Positions 52,258 through 61,300 of a stretch of 64,000 bases of DNA are shown here, piece by piece. The notes under the pieces were generated by a model that did not search any database, was not told the DNA's origin, and worked only from the letters and a program-made list of their open reading frames with translations. The translations under genes and the position numbers were made by a program. This DNA comes from Armatimonadota bacterium (GTDB taxonomy: Bacteria; Armatimonadota; Zipacnadia; Zipacnadales; JABUFB01): positions 248,576 to 312,575 of the forward strand of contig JABUFB010000002.1 in NCBI GenBank assembly GCA_013314775.1. The letters are read 5' to 3'. The first letter of the stretch is position 1. Every line of letters starts with the position of its first letter.

Positions 52258-52581
52258 CTAGACCTGCAGCCTGCTGATCTCCTGGTAGGCCTGCACGGCC
52301 TTCTGCGTCACGTGCACGGTAAGCTGCAGCGCAAGGTCGGCCTTCTCCACTGCGGTGACGACCTGGCTCAGGTCCCTGGTCTGCCCCGTCGCGAGTTGGG
52401 TGACCTGCAGGCCGGCTTCGCCCTGGAGGTCGTTGACCTGCCGCACGGCCTGGGTGAGGCGCTCGAGAAACGGTTCATCAGACCGAGCGACGCCGTTCTG
52501 GCCAGGCTGCCCCGTCTGCGCCGGCTCCTTGACTGGCGGCGCTGGTACCTGGAACTCGCGAAGAGAGCTGCCGATTCGCAC
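52258..52581 (-). CDS. fliE: MS ring-rod adaptor FliE
   Basis: 107 residues, GTG start. 'PFLERLTQAVRQVNDLQGEA' and 'TQLATGQTRDLSQVVTAVEK', then 'LALQLTVHVTQKAVQAYQEI' are the FliE motifs. FliE joins the MS ring to the proximal rod. It follows flgC by 24 nt. Confidence 0.94.
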   Translation of the reverse strand: MRIGSSLREFQVPAPPVKEPAQTGQPGQNGVARSDEPFLERLTQAVRQVNDLQGEAGLQVTQLATGQTRDLSQVVTAVEKADLALQLTVHVTQKAVQAYQEISRLQV

Positions 52582-52605
52582 GGCGATTCACCTGCGGCCG
52601 GGCCG

Positions 52606-53031
52606 CTACCTGAGAATGTCCAGCGTGCGCTTGGCGATCTCGCGCCCGGTCTTGAGCGCGGATGCGTTGGCCTCGTACGCCCTGCCCGCGGCGACCAGGT
52701 CCACCATTTCGAGGGGCAGGCTGACGTTGGGGCGTTCCACGTATCCGTCAGCGTTGGCCGCGGGGTGGTTCGGCTCGTGGACCAACATCCCGGGCGACCG
52801 GTCTTCACGGATCGCCAGCACACGAACTCCGCCGCCCTCATTCGAAGGCGGCCCGAAGCCCCCGGCGCGTTTCAGCTGGTCGGCCAAGAGCACCACTTCG
52901 CGTCTCTTGTACGCGGTGCCCGGTGCGGCGGTGGAATCCACATTGGCGATGTTCTGGGCGATCACATCCATGCGGACGCGCTCCGCGCGCAGGCCGGAAC
53001 TGCTGATGTCGATGGATCTGAAGATGCTCAT
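52606..53031 (-). CDS. flgC: Proximal rod protein FlgC
   Basis: 141 residues. N-terminus 'FRSIDISSSGLRAERVRMDV' with 'AQNIANVDSTAAPGTAYKRR', and C-terminus 'LPLEMVDLVAAGRAYEANAS', 'LKTGREIAKRTLDIL' are clear FlgC signatures. It overlaps flgB by 4 nt. Confidence 0.95.
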   Translation of the reverse strand: MSIFRSIDISSSGLRAERVRMDVIAQNIANVDSTAAPGTAYKRREVVLLADQLKRAGGFGPPSNEGGGVRVLAIREDRSPGMLVHEPNHPAANADGYVERPNVSLPLEMVDLVAAGRAYEANASALKTGREIAKRTLDILR

Positions 53032-53411
53032 CCGCGTCCGCCTCCAGTGATTGCTGTGCGCAGCATGCCATACTGCCTGGCGAGAATCCGGGTGAGCGCC
53101 TCGTGATGCAGACTAGTGATCGCGAGGTCGGTGAGTTCGCCCTCGACGCTCATGCTTCCAGGCGTTCCGCCGGCGCCGGGCTGCGTCCGAATGCGGGGCT
53201 GGACGGCTTCGATCTCGTGGGGCCCCGCGCTGCCGTCCGACAGTTCGGTCTCCCGCTCAACCGCGCGCTGCAGGGCCTCCTCGAAATGTACGCGGCGCGG
53301 ACGGTAGCCGGGGGTCTCGAGATTGGCCAGGTTGGATGCGATAGCCTCGTGGCGTCGCGAGAGGCCGCTAATGGCCTTTTCGACGGCTGCGCTGGAGATT
53401 TCGCGAAGCAT
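53028..53411 (-). CDS. flgB: Proximal rod protein FlgB
   Basis: 127 residues. 'LSRRHEAIASNLANLETPGY' with 'RPRRVHFEEALQRAVE' and the C-terminus 'LARQYGMLRTAITGGG' identify FlgB. First gene of the basal-body operon, 61 nt downstream of the predicted sigma54 transcription start. Confidence 0.94.
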   Translation of the reverse strand: MLREISSAAVEKAISGLSRRHEAIASNLANLETPGYRPRRVHFEEALQRAVERETELSDGSAGPHEIEAVQPRIRTQPGAGGTPGSMSVEGELTDLAITSLHHEALTRILARQYGMLRTAITGGGRG

Positions 53412-53482
53412 GGTAGTTGGCGATGTTACGCCCGGGGAAAACCAGCGGACCCCGAGCCCGGGATGTCACTGGGGATCCACTC

Positions 53483-53498
53483 TGCAATCGGTATGCCA
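53483..53498 (-). promoter_or_regulatory. Sigma54 promoter of the flgB operon
   Basis: On the - strand TGGCATACCGATTGCA matches TGGCACG-N4-TTGCA with two mismatches; GG at -24 and GC at -12 are intact. The predicted start is near 53472. It lies between the rpoN stop and flgB, so sigma54's own gene precedes a sigma54-dependent operon. Confidence 0.8.
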
Positions 53499-53514
53499 GG
53501 GATCAGCGGAGGGA

Positions 53515-54852
53515 CTATCTACGCTCGGCAGCTGGTGTACTGCGGCTCCAGTTGCCCCCGCGACGAGTGCTGGCAGTTGGGATGCCCAGGCTCTCGCGGT
53601 ATTTGCTAACCGTGCGGCGAGCAAGCCCGAAACCCCGTGCCTGCATGGCCTGAACCAGTTCATTGTCGGTCATCGGGGCGTTGGGGTCCTCGCTGTGGAT
53701 GATCTTCGCGAGAGTGACTTTCGCGGGGAGGGCGTCCTCGAAGAAAACGTCGAAGGGCAATACCTCGCCGTCCGGGAGCATGACCGTCTTCCCACGCGTG
53801 GCGCGGCAGATGGTGGACTCGTGCATGCGCAGGCGCTGAGCGAGCTGCTTCTTGGTGAGCGGGCGCAGTCCGCTGGGGCCGTATTCCAGGAAATCGCTCT
53901 GCTCCTCGAGCAGGGCACGGGTGACCAGAGCGATGGTGGCGTGACGGTGAGTCAGGTTGTCGATGAACTGGCGGGCCTCGTTCACCAGACGGCGGATCGC
54001 CTGCATGCCCGCGTCCTGGCCGCGCACTGCGGAAGTGGCGCGAGCCAGGCCTTCGTAAGTCTGGGAGATGCGGAGCGCCATTGCCCGGGCAAGAGGCACA
54101 CACACGCGCAGGCAACCATTGTCCATTTCCACCACAGCATCCGGCAGCTTGGTTGGGACTAGCTGAGCTTCCAGACGGTGCGGCGGCTGGTACAGGTCAG
54201 CGGGGTACGGATGGAAGTGCTCGGCAATGAAAGTCAGGAACGGGGCGCCTCGGCGGTCCTGAAGGGTCTTTAGCAGACGAGGATCGCCCGAACCCAGGGC
54301 CTGGCGCAGTCTGTTGTCGATGAACTCCCGCAGCCCCTCGGGAGCCTGCCCGGGTGCCAGCCGCTCGAGTTGCAGGAGCAGGCAATCGACGAGATCGCGG
54401 GCTCCGATCCCGGCCGGCTCCAGGGAACGCAAGTGCGCGATGGCCTCCTCCACCCGAGCGACGGGGATCTCCATCTCCTCGGCGAGACTGACCGCGTGAG
54501 CAGGCAGATACCCGCGTTCGTCCAGGCTCTCGATGAGGTACTCCACATGGCGCAATAGGGCGCCGTGGCAGGTCGCACGCGCCTGCAGCAGGAGATCATC
54601 CCGCAGCGAGACAGGATTCGCACAGCGCGCGAGAGCGTCTTGCTCCTCGGCGTCTGCGACGGGCTGGAAGACTGGCCCCCAGAGATTTGGCGCCGCGAGC
54701 TCAAGCGCCGGGTTCGTCTCCAGTTCTTCGCGAATACGGTCCTCGAGGCCCTCCTGTGACATCTCCAGCAGAGCCGCCCGCGCCACTAGTTGCGGCAGTA
54801 CGTTGACCTGTGTGGTCACGCGCAATTCCTGGCGGAGCTCCATCGTGGCCAT
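53515..54852 (-). CDS. rpoN: RNA polymerase sigma54 factor RpoN
   Basis: 445 residues. Region I is 'ELRQELRVTTQVNVLPQLVA' with 'RIREELETNPALEL', the core-binding domain follows ('LEPAGIGARDLVDCLLLQLE'), then the HTH ('LTKKQLAQRLRMHESTICRA') and the RpoN box at ~411-425 ('ARRTVSKYRESLGIP'). The RpoN box reads the -24 element. The five -24/-12 sites in this window show what it probably controls here. The gene is divergent from the fliG-like gene. The activating enhancer-binding protein is not in the window. Confidence 0.95.
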   Translation of the reverse strand: MATMELRQELRVTTQVNVLPQLVARAALLEMSQEGLEDRIREELETNPALELAAPNLWGPVFQPVADAEEQDALARCANPVSLRDDLLLQARATCHGALLRHVEYLIESLDERGYLPAHAVSLAEEMEIPVARVEEAIAHLRSLEPAGIGARDLVDCLLLQLERLAPGQAPEGLREFIDNRLRQALGSGDPRLLKTLQDRRGAPFLTFIAEHFHPYPADLYQPPHRLEAQLVPTKLPDAVVEMDNGCLRVCVPLARAMALRISQTYEGLARATSAVRGQDAGMQAIRRLVNEARQFIDNLTHRHATIALVTRALLEEQSDFLEYGPSGLRPLTKKQLAQRLRMHESTICRATRGKTVMLPDGEVLPFDVFFEDALPAKVTLAKIIHSEDPNAPMTDNELVQAMQARGFGLARRTVSKYRESLGIPTASTRRGGNWSRSTPAAERR

Positions 54853-54985
54853 CGGTGATCAACTCCCGGTCGTTGTGTGGCTTCCGGCGGCCGAGTGCAG
54901 GCCAACAGGCCACCCGTTCGTCTTTTCGGCGCCAATGGAGCGAACTTGAGAAAAAAGTGGGCAACAACTTGGAGCCCTTTGTTCG

Positions 54986-55001
54986 GGGCACGGGAATTGC
55001 A
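54986..55001 (+). promoter_or_regulatory. Sigma54 promoter of the fliG-like/fliM-like operon
   Basis: GGGCACGGGAATTGCA on the + strand matches TGGCACG-N4-TTGCA except for the first base. The predicted start is near 55012, 46 nt before the GTG of the fliG-like gene. The rest of the 205-nt rpoN/fliG intergenic region shows no clear rpoN promoter. Confidence 0.78.
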
Positions 55002-55057
55002 GGCGACTGGAGCGGATTCATCGTATCCAGGCCAGACTCTGAGAAAGGCGCGCGACT

Positions 55058-55906
55058 GTGAACGCATCGCAAAGCGCTGACTCGACGCTACAAGCCGCGA
55101 CCATTCTGAGTCTGCTCGACCCAGACCTGGTCCAACGCGTGCGCGCCGGGCTGACTGAGAACCAGCGCGCACGTCTGGATGCGGCGCTTGAGCAGGTGCG
55201 TCGTGCGCCTGATGAAGAGCGGATCCAACTCGTGCGTTCCTTCACAGATGAGCGTCGATGGCAAGCGCGCCAAGTCAATGCTTCGCCGCAGGCAAGTCGG
55301 GTGGAGACCCCGAAGCGTGCCGAAGGCATGTCCGTGCATGAGCCTGGGGAGGACACCGACCGCCTTCCGGTGGCGCCACCCGAGCCACCCAGTTTCGCCT
55401 TTGTCACGCACGACAGTGCCCCGCACGTCGCCACATGTCTTGCGCGGGAGATGCCCCAGATTGCCGCTCTCGTGTTGCAGCGCGTATCGCCGGAAGTGGC
55501 CCGGGCAGTCCTCAAGCACATGCCCGATGGTCTTTGTGGAGATGTTGCCGTGGCGCTGGCTCACGACGCACCGGCTCCGGCGCCGGGTGCGCTCGGATGC
55601 ATCGCCCGGGCGCTGGAGAAGGAAGTGGGTCGGCTCGTGGCCCGAGACCAGCGCCGCCGACAGGGTATGCTCACGGTGGCGCGAGCGCTGGCGGCTTCCG
55701 AGAGCGAGCAGGTGGCGCGAGAAGCTCTCCACGCGCTGGCTGAGCGAGATGAGAACCTGGCTCATAGCGTGGCGGCGCTACTGGGGTTTTCGCTGCGCGA
55801 GTCCCCGTGCCCCGGCGAAGGATCGGACGACGAAGCGCCCCCTGAGCTGTGCGTATTCAGCAGCGTTATTCCCGCGCCGCAGTTGCAGGTTGTCCCTGAC
55901 TGCTGA
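55058..55906 (+). CDS. fliG: Diverged FliG-like switch protein without torque domain
   Basis: 282 residues, GTG start with AAAGG 9 nt upstream. Residues ~10-65 fit FliG_N ('LQAATILSLLDPDLVQRVRA', 'GLTENQRARLDAAL'). After a Pro-rich linker (~70-120), residues ~122-190 fit FliG_M, with EMPQ (131-134) in place of the EHPQ motif, 'IAALVLQRVSPEVARAVLKH' and 'MPDGLCGDVAVALAH'. Residues ~202-246 fit the first ARM_C helices and end in 'AALLGFSL', equivalent to the MFxF hinge. The protein then has ~36 low-complexity residues; the charged torque helices that face MotA are missing. No frame has room to encode them before the next gene. It could be a true reduced FliG or an accessory paralogue. Confidence 0.72.
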   Translation: MNASQSADSTLQAATILSLLDPDLVQRVRAGLTENQRARLDAALEQVRRAPDEERIQLVRSFTDERRWQARQVNASPQASRVETPKRAEGMSVHEPGEDTDRLPVAPPEPPSFAFVTHDSAPHVATCLAREMPQIAALVLQRVSPEVARAVLKHMPDGLCGDVAVALAHDAPAPAPGALGCIARALEKEVGRLVARDQRRRQGMLTVARALAASESEQVAREALHALAERDENLAHSVAALLGFSLRESPCPGEGSDDEAPPELCVFSSVIPAPQLQVVPDC

Positions 55907-55929
55907 CTGCCGACATTGGAGGCGCCGCG

Positions 55930-56811
55930 TTGCCTTGTGCATTGGTCGCTCGCCCGTATGATCTTGCGAACCCACCGCTCCTGACGCCCTCCGAAGAGGC
56001 CGCTGCGATGCGCAGGGCATCTGCGCTTGAGCGTGCCCTCGCAGACCTTGCGAGCGCCTATCTTGCGCAACCTGTGCGAGCCTGCTTGACACGGCTTGCG
56101 GACCCTCGCGAGGCGGCGTTGGCGGCAGGGGAACTTGCGTGGTTCGCACCACGGGACGGCTTTGGGTGTGAGTTGCCGCGAGTTGGGGTCTGCCCCGGTC
56201 TGTGCGGCCAGTTCGCGGCGCGGATGGTCGGTGCGCGCGAACGTCGCGCTGACCGGGAGCTGACGGAGGTGGAACGGGAACTGGTCGGGCTCCTGTGTGG
56301 ACAGGTTGCGCCGGGTTGCCTTGCCGCATGGGGCTGGACGGCGCCGCAGCCCGGCGCCTGGGTCACCAGCGGCAATCCGGCCAAGCCTGACCCTCGCGCC
56401 GGACTGCTGCTGCAATTCGAGGTGGGCCTGGATGGGCAGGCAGGCACGCTGGGGTTCTGGCTGCCGGCGGATATTGTGCGTGAGCAACCCGCTTCCGTGG
56501 CCAGACGTGGAATCGTGGCCAATAGTCCCGCGGCGCAGGAAGTTCAGCAGGCCACCGTGCGCGCGACGGTGGTTCTGGGTACTTGCCGCCTGACGCTTGC
56601 AGCTCTGGCGGCGTTGAAGCCCGGTGACCTCATTGGCCTGGGCACACCTTCGGGAGCCCCGCTAGAGATGCGCATACAGGGCCGCGCGAAGCTCCATGTG
56701 CGGCCCGGGCTCTGCCGGGGGAGAATTGCGGTGCAAGTGCTCGGTGACCAAGCTCCCGAGTGTGAGTTTCGCGAGCACCATCCCGGCGACCGATCGGTTG
56801 TGGCGGCTTGA
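55930..56811 (+). CDS. fliM: Diverged FliM-like switch protein without CheY-binding N-terminus
   Basis: 293 residues, TTG start with GGAGG at 55918-55922. 'RPYDLANPPLLTPSE' matches the FliM 'YDFxRPxxLS' start of the middle domain. 'RALADLASAYLAQPVRACLT', 'LTEVERELVGLLCG' (FliM 'LTEIE') and 'FEVGLDGQAGTLGFWLP' follow in order. The C-terminal ~75 residues are a SpoA domain ('ATVVLGTCRLTLAALAALKP', 'GDLIGLG', 'RGRIAVQVLG'). Only ~9 residues precede the YDL motif, so the LSQxEIDALL CheY-binding peptide is absent, and the GGxG motif is lost. It lies 23 nt after the fliG-like gene. Confidence 0.75.
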   Translation: MPCALVARPYDLANPPLLTPSEEAAAMRRASALERALADLASAYLAQPVRACLTRLADPREAALAAGELAWFAPRDGFGCELPRVGVCPGLCGQFAARMVGARERRADRELTEVERELVGLLCGQVAPGCLAAWGWTAPQPGAWVTSGNPAKPDPRAGLLLQFEVGLDGQAGTLGFWLPADIVREQPASVARRGIVANSPAAQEVQQATVRATVVLGTCRLTLAALAALKPGDLIGLGTPSGAPLEMRIQGRAKLHVRPGLCRGRIAVQVLGDQAPECEFREHHPGDRSVVAA

Positions 56812-56894
56812 AGGGTTCTGTGCAGCGGGTGGCGAATTATTTCCCGGCTGAAAACGGGACTACCCGAGCGCAGAAGCTCTTGGAGGGACAAGAA

Positions 56895-57914
56895 ATGGTC
56901 AAGGTCGGCATCATCGGGATGGGTTTCATCGGTCAGCAGCATTTCCAGACGTGGGCGGATGTTGATGGCGCCCAGGTGGTGGCGGTTGCGGATAAGCAGG
57001 TGGAAAAAGTGGCGGCGGCTGCAGCGGCGGTCGGCGGCAATGTGGGCGAAGCAGCGGCGCTGGATCTGTCCGGCGTCCAGCGCTTCACAGACGCCGACGA
57101 CATGCTGTCGGCCGGCGGCTTCGACGTAGTGGACATCTGTCTGCCCACCACCCTGCACGCGTTGATGACCAAGAAAGTCTGCCAGGCTGGTTTCCATGCC
57201 ATCTGCGAGAAGCCTATGGCTCTGTCACTGCAGGAGTGCGACGAGATGATTGCGGCAGCTGAGGCCAATGACCGGCTGCTGTTCATCGCTCAGTGCATCC
57301 GCTTCTGGCCGGAGTACGAGGTCCTCGCGAGCATGATCCGCAATGGGGACCTCGGGCGACTGGTAAGCATGAAGTTCACCCGCGTATCTCCTTCGCCATT
57401 CTGGAGCCAGGACGGCTGGCTCAACGATTCCTCCAAGAGCGGCGGCGCGCTCCTGGACTTGCACGTTCACGATGCGGACTACATCATGTCGGTCATGGGT
57501 ATGCCCAAAGCGGTCTTCTCCCGCGCCGGTCACATGGCGCCGGATGGCCCGAAGGTTGACCACGTGATGACCCACTACATCTACGACGATGTTGCCGTGT
57601 TCGCCGAAGGCGGCTGGGCCATGCCCCCGACCTATCCGTTTGAGATGGCCTACGAGGTCCTGGGGGAGAAGGGCTGTCTCAGGTTCTCCACCTCTCACGA
57701 CCCCATGCTTTCCTTCCACCCGGCAGAGGGTGAGCCGGTGACCCCCGAGTACAGGGCGACCACCGGGTACATGCAGGAGCTCGAGTACTTCGCAGCCTGC
57801 ATTGAGAACAACCAGGTGCCGACTCGCGTCACGGCTTTCGACGCGCGCGAGGCGATCCGCCTGATCCTCGCGGAGAAGGAATCCATCGAGACGGGGCAGA
57901 TTGTGGAGCTGTAG
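56895..57914 (+). CDS. Gfo/Idh/MocA-family oxidoreductase
   Basis: 339 residues from the ATG at 56895 (GGAGGGA at 56882-56888); the open frame extends upstream but has no better start. The N-terminal Rossmann fold has 'KVGIIGMGFIGQQHFQTW', and 'HAICEKPMALSLQECDEMI' contains the family EKP motif with the catalytic-site Lys. The C-terminal half includes 'GGALLDLHVHDADYIMSVMG' (the conserved His-x-x-Asp). These enzymes oxidise or reduce sugars and inositols with NAD(P); the substrate is unknown. It is 84 nt past the fliM-like gene and ends at a strong terminator. Confidence 0.9.
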   Translation: MVKVGIIGMGFIGQQHFQTWADVDGAQVVAVADKQVEKVAAAAAAVGGNVGEAAALDLSGVQRFTDADDMLSAGGFDVVDICLPTTLHALMTKKVCQAGFHAICEKPMALSLQECDEMIAAAEANDRLLFIAQCIRFWPEYEVLASMIRNGDLGRLVSMKFTRVSPSPFWSQDGWLNDSSKSGGALLDLHVHDADYIMSVMGMPKAVFSRAGHMAPDGPKVDHVMTHYIYDDVAVFAEGGWAMPPTYPFEMAYEVLGEKGCLRFSTSHDPMLSFHPAEGEPVTPEYRATTGYMQELEYFAACIENNQVPTRVTAFDAREAIRLILAEKESIETGQIVEL

Positions 57915-57935
57915 CCCCCCTCAGAGCGGGAACGA

Positions 57936-57969
57936 AACGGCCCAGTCCCTGAGCAGGGGCTGGGCCGTT
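57936..57969. terminator. Bidirectional terminator between convergent genes
   Basis: AACGGCCCAG (57936-57945) pairs with CTGGGCCGTT (57960-57969), extended inside by CCCT/AGGG around a GAGC loop: about 15 bp. On the - strand it is followed by TTTCGTT. It serves the oxidoreductase gene and the convergent VOC gene. Confidence 0.85.
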
Positions 57970-57992
57970 GTTACTTCCGGCACCACATGTGC

Positions 57993-58364
57993 CTATCCGT
58001 GACGCGCAGTCTCGTCCCTCACCATGAGCCCGAAGCGGTTGCCCTCCGGGTCTTCGCAGTGGACGAGATAGCCCACGCCGGTGATGGCCATCTTCCCGGT
58101 GAGTAGCTTGCCACCGGACCTCAGGACGCGCGACATGTACTCGTCCAGGTCGGGCACGTCGATGGTGTTGAAGGGAACCGTGTCACCTTCAAACTTGCCG
58201 CCGATGCCGCCGTCAATCCCCGGCTCGTCTTCGGGGCCGGTCTGGACTATCCAGTAATCACCGCCTCCCCAGGTGGTTACGGTCCATCCAAGGGCATCGG
58301 AGTAGAACTGCGCCAGCGCCTCTGGCTTATCGGCTGGAATGTGGAAGTGCACAGGTCTGGGCAT
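57993..58364 (-). CDS. VOC-family (glyoxalase/bleomycin-resistance fold) protein
   Basis: 123 residues. Two beta-alpha-beta-beta-beta units: 'MPRPVHFHIPADKPEALAQF' with 'YSDALGWTV', and 'PFNTIDVPDLDEYMSRVLRS' with 'YLVHCEDPEGNRFGLM'. A metal-binding His near the N-terminus (HFHI) and the Glu/Asp of 'CEDPEGN' are in expected places. Proteins of this fold include isomerases, dioxygenases and binding proteins; no specific reaction can be inferred. It is probably monocistronic or follows the large glycosidase gene by 33 nt. Confidence 0.88.
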   Translation of the reverse strand: MPRPVHFHIPADKPEALAQFYSDALGWTVTTWGGGDYWIVQTGPEDEPGIDGGIGGKFEGDTVPFNTIDVPDLDEYMSRVLRSGGKLLTGKMAITGVGYLVHCEDPEGNRFGLMVRDETARHG

Positions 58365-58397
58365 CGCCCCAACCTCTCTTATGTGTTCGGCCTGTGG

Positions 58398-61300
58398 CTA
58401 TTGCGCCGGTTTGATCCAAAGCACTCGGAACCCGAAGCTGTCCAGCGGGAACTCCATGATTCCTCCGTCTTTCACCGGCATCTGGACCTCGGTAATGAGG
58501 TCGGTAGCGGTCACGTGTGCCGGCAAGGCCAGACCCTCCAGGTCCAGGTCCACAACGGCGTCGGCCTCGGCGCCTCCAAGATTGGAGACGACCACCACCG
58601 CCCCTTCCTCGGCGCGGGACCAGACGCTGGCCATGATCTTTTCGTTCGGGCCCAGCGTAACGTAGTTCTCCTCCCAGTAGGGGATGAAGACGGCCTTGTC
58701 GCGGCCGAAGGCTTCCATGCCCTTCCAAAGCTTCGATTCCAGCTCGAGATTGCCGCCGAGACTGCCGCGCACCAGGACGTCGTGCAGGAGCGAGAATGCC
58801 AGGGCTTCGCGGTAGGTGTAGGGTTTCTCGTAACAGAGCAATTCGGCGGGAACGCCCCACTGCCGGCCCATGAACTCGCAGCGGAAGGCGTCCAGCGGCA
58901 GATGATCCAGCGGGTTGGAGCCCCGCGGAATGCTGCCCAGCTGCTCGCCGTCCCAGTAACTCGTGGCCCAGCTCAGGGTGGGGATGGTCATACAGGTGGA
59001 CTGATGCACGTTCACCTGGCCGTCGGGCTTGCGGGCCTTGATGAGGGTGTACAGGCGGCGCATCATCTCGCGGGTGGCAAGGATCGGGTAGGTGGTGCCC
59101 ACCGTTCCGTCGCCCTTGTCATAGCCGCAGCCGTGCTCGGTATTGCGGCACCCCCAGGGGTTCGCGGTCCCGTCCAGATAAACGCCATCGATGTCGTACT
59201 CGTCCATGACCCTGGCGATCCCATCGGCCATGAAATCCTGCCACGGGCTGTTGTAGCAGACGATGTAGGCCTTCTGTTCGGGGAGCCGATGATACCCGCC
59301 GGAGAGGGGAGCGACCAGACATTCGTTGGCGTACAGGTCCCACTCCGGCGCGATGTTCGAGATCTCGTAGCCGAAATACAGGAGCAACTTCATGCCCCGC
59401 TCGTGGCAGGCTTTGACCAGTTTGTGCAGTCGTTCCCCGTGGGTGGTGCTGGTGTAGTTCTGGATGTCCGTCCAGTGCTCGTGGAAGCAGATGGTGCGGA
59501 CCCCGAGGGAAGCGAGGCGGTCCAGCATGGTCTTCTCCTCGCCGGGCAGGAACAGGCTGAAGCCATAGCCCCACTTGCCGTTGATGACCTTGCCGTTGTT
59601 CGCCACGGCGCCCAGGCCTTTCTCGGGATGGGTCATGCGTTGGCTCGCGTTGGGGTCCAGGTTGTCCAGCCGGTCCAGGAGCAGCGTGTGTTCATCAACC
59701 AGCGCAGGCTGGGTGAGGTCGAAGGACTCCCGGGGAATGTCGGAAATCCGGATGTCGTCGATGGCGAACTCCGAGGGAGATGGCCCGAGGATCAGCACGG
59801 AGTCGGCCAGATCGCCCCGAACAGTGCCCTTGTAAGCCTGTTCGGCGACTTTCACGCCATCGATGAAGATGCACGTCTTATCGCCCCAGGTGAAGGCCAC
59901 GTGGTGCCACTCGTCCTGCTTCAGCGGAGCATGGGAGGGCAGAACCAGCGGGTGGTCGCCGTCCTGCCGGTAGTAGACGCGCATTCCCCGGTCGTCGATG
60001 TTCCAGTAGAAGCCCACACGGTTCCCGTTGGAGAGGGTCAACTCAAAGAGATTGCGGTTCAGACTACCGCGGCTGGAATCGGCGGGCACATTTTTGGGCT
60101 GGGTATCGAAACCGGGCTTGACCCAGGCTTCGAAGGTGCCCTGATCCAGTCGGACTGTGCCCTCGCCGGGGTATGACAGTGTGGCGGGTTCGCGCCACGG
60201 GGTGTCCTCGATGCCGTAGTTTCCGGCATGACAGATGCGGTAATCCCAGACGTCGGGCTTGAGCGGTTTCACCGGCGTGGCCTGGAAGCCAAAGCTGTAC
60301 TTGAGCGGTGCAGCCTTCATCCCGCCGCGCACCATGTTCACCCGCAATGTCACCACGCCCGCGTCGCGGGTGATCTCGATGGCTTTGTTCGGGTCGTCGA
60401 GAACGAAGCCCTGGTCGGACTCCGAGAACCACGCCAGACCGCGGTCATTGTCGCCCAGCCAGATGAAAGGCTTGAATGCACTGGTGAACCCTTCCGGGGG
60501 CAGGTTCCCGGCGTTCTTCGTGCTCCCCCAGCGGCCGGGGTAGTAGTAGAGATACTTCGCGTGCTCTTCTTTGATGGGGATGATGAGGCTGACCTGATCG
60601 AGCTGGCGAACGCGGGAGGGCTTGATCTCGAAGTCGGAGATCACCATGCCGTCATACTCCACGGATGCGGTGCCCTCGCAGATGATCCCGTCGGCCTGGG
60701 CCGAGGTGCCGATCCGGGCGACGTGGGGTTTGGCTTCAATGGTTCTCATCTCATCGTGGGGCTTCCAGACGGACTCCCTGCCGTCGGCAACCACCAGAAC
60801 GGTTACCGGCCCCGCAAGGATGTCCTCGCTCGCGCTCACGGCCTGGGAGGGGAAGGGCAGTGGACCGAAGGCGTAGTCCCGTCCCCAGACGCGAACGTGC
60901 TCGCCCTCGAGTTCAACCGGCGTCCACGGAGCGAGTACCTCGGTGCTTCTGCCCTCCTGCGATCCCAGCCACTCGGGTTTCGCCGGGACAGTGACGGGCA
61001 CTGTCTGAGTGTGGAGAATGCCGCCCTTGCGGCCAATCGCCGCCAGTTCCAGGCTGTAGTCGCCCGGCGCCATCTCTCCGACCCGGTACGTGCTTGTATA
61101 CTTCGGCGCCTGGCCCTCTCGCTTGAGGTTGCGGGTGTCCAGTTTTTCGCCTGCGGCGTCCTTGAGCGTGGCGCGAACCGCCGCTCCCTGCGCGAAGGCC
61201 CCGACGCCGGACAGGTCCACATCCACGTCGAGTTCGCCCTTGAGGAAGTAACCGTGCAAGGTAACCTGCATGGGCGGCGGTACCACCAGCGGCGCGGTGG

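Noticed and set aside
54896-54912. Possible sigma54 site upstream of rpoN (TGGCCTGTTGGCCTGCA on the - strand)
   Set aside because: The GG-to-GC spacing is one base too long for a sigma54 promoter and the inner bases differ from the consensus.
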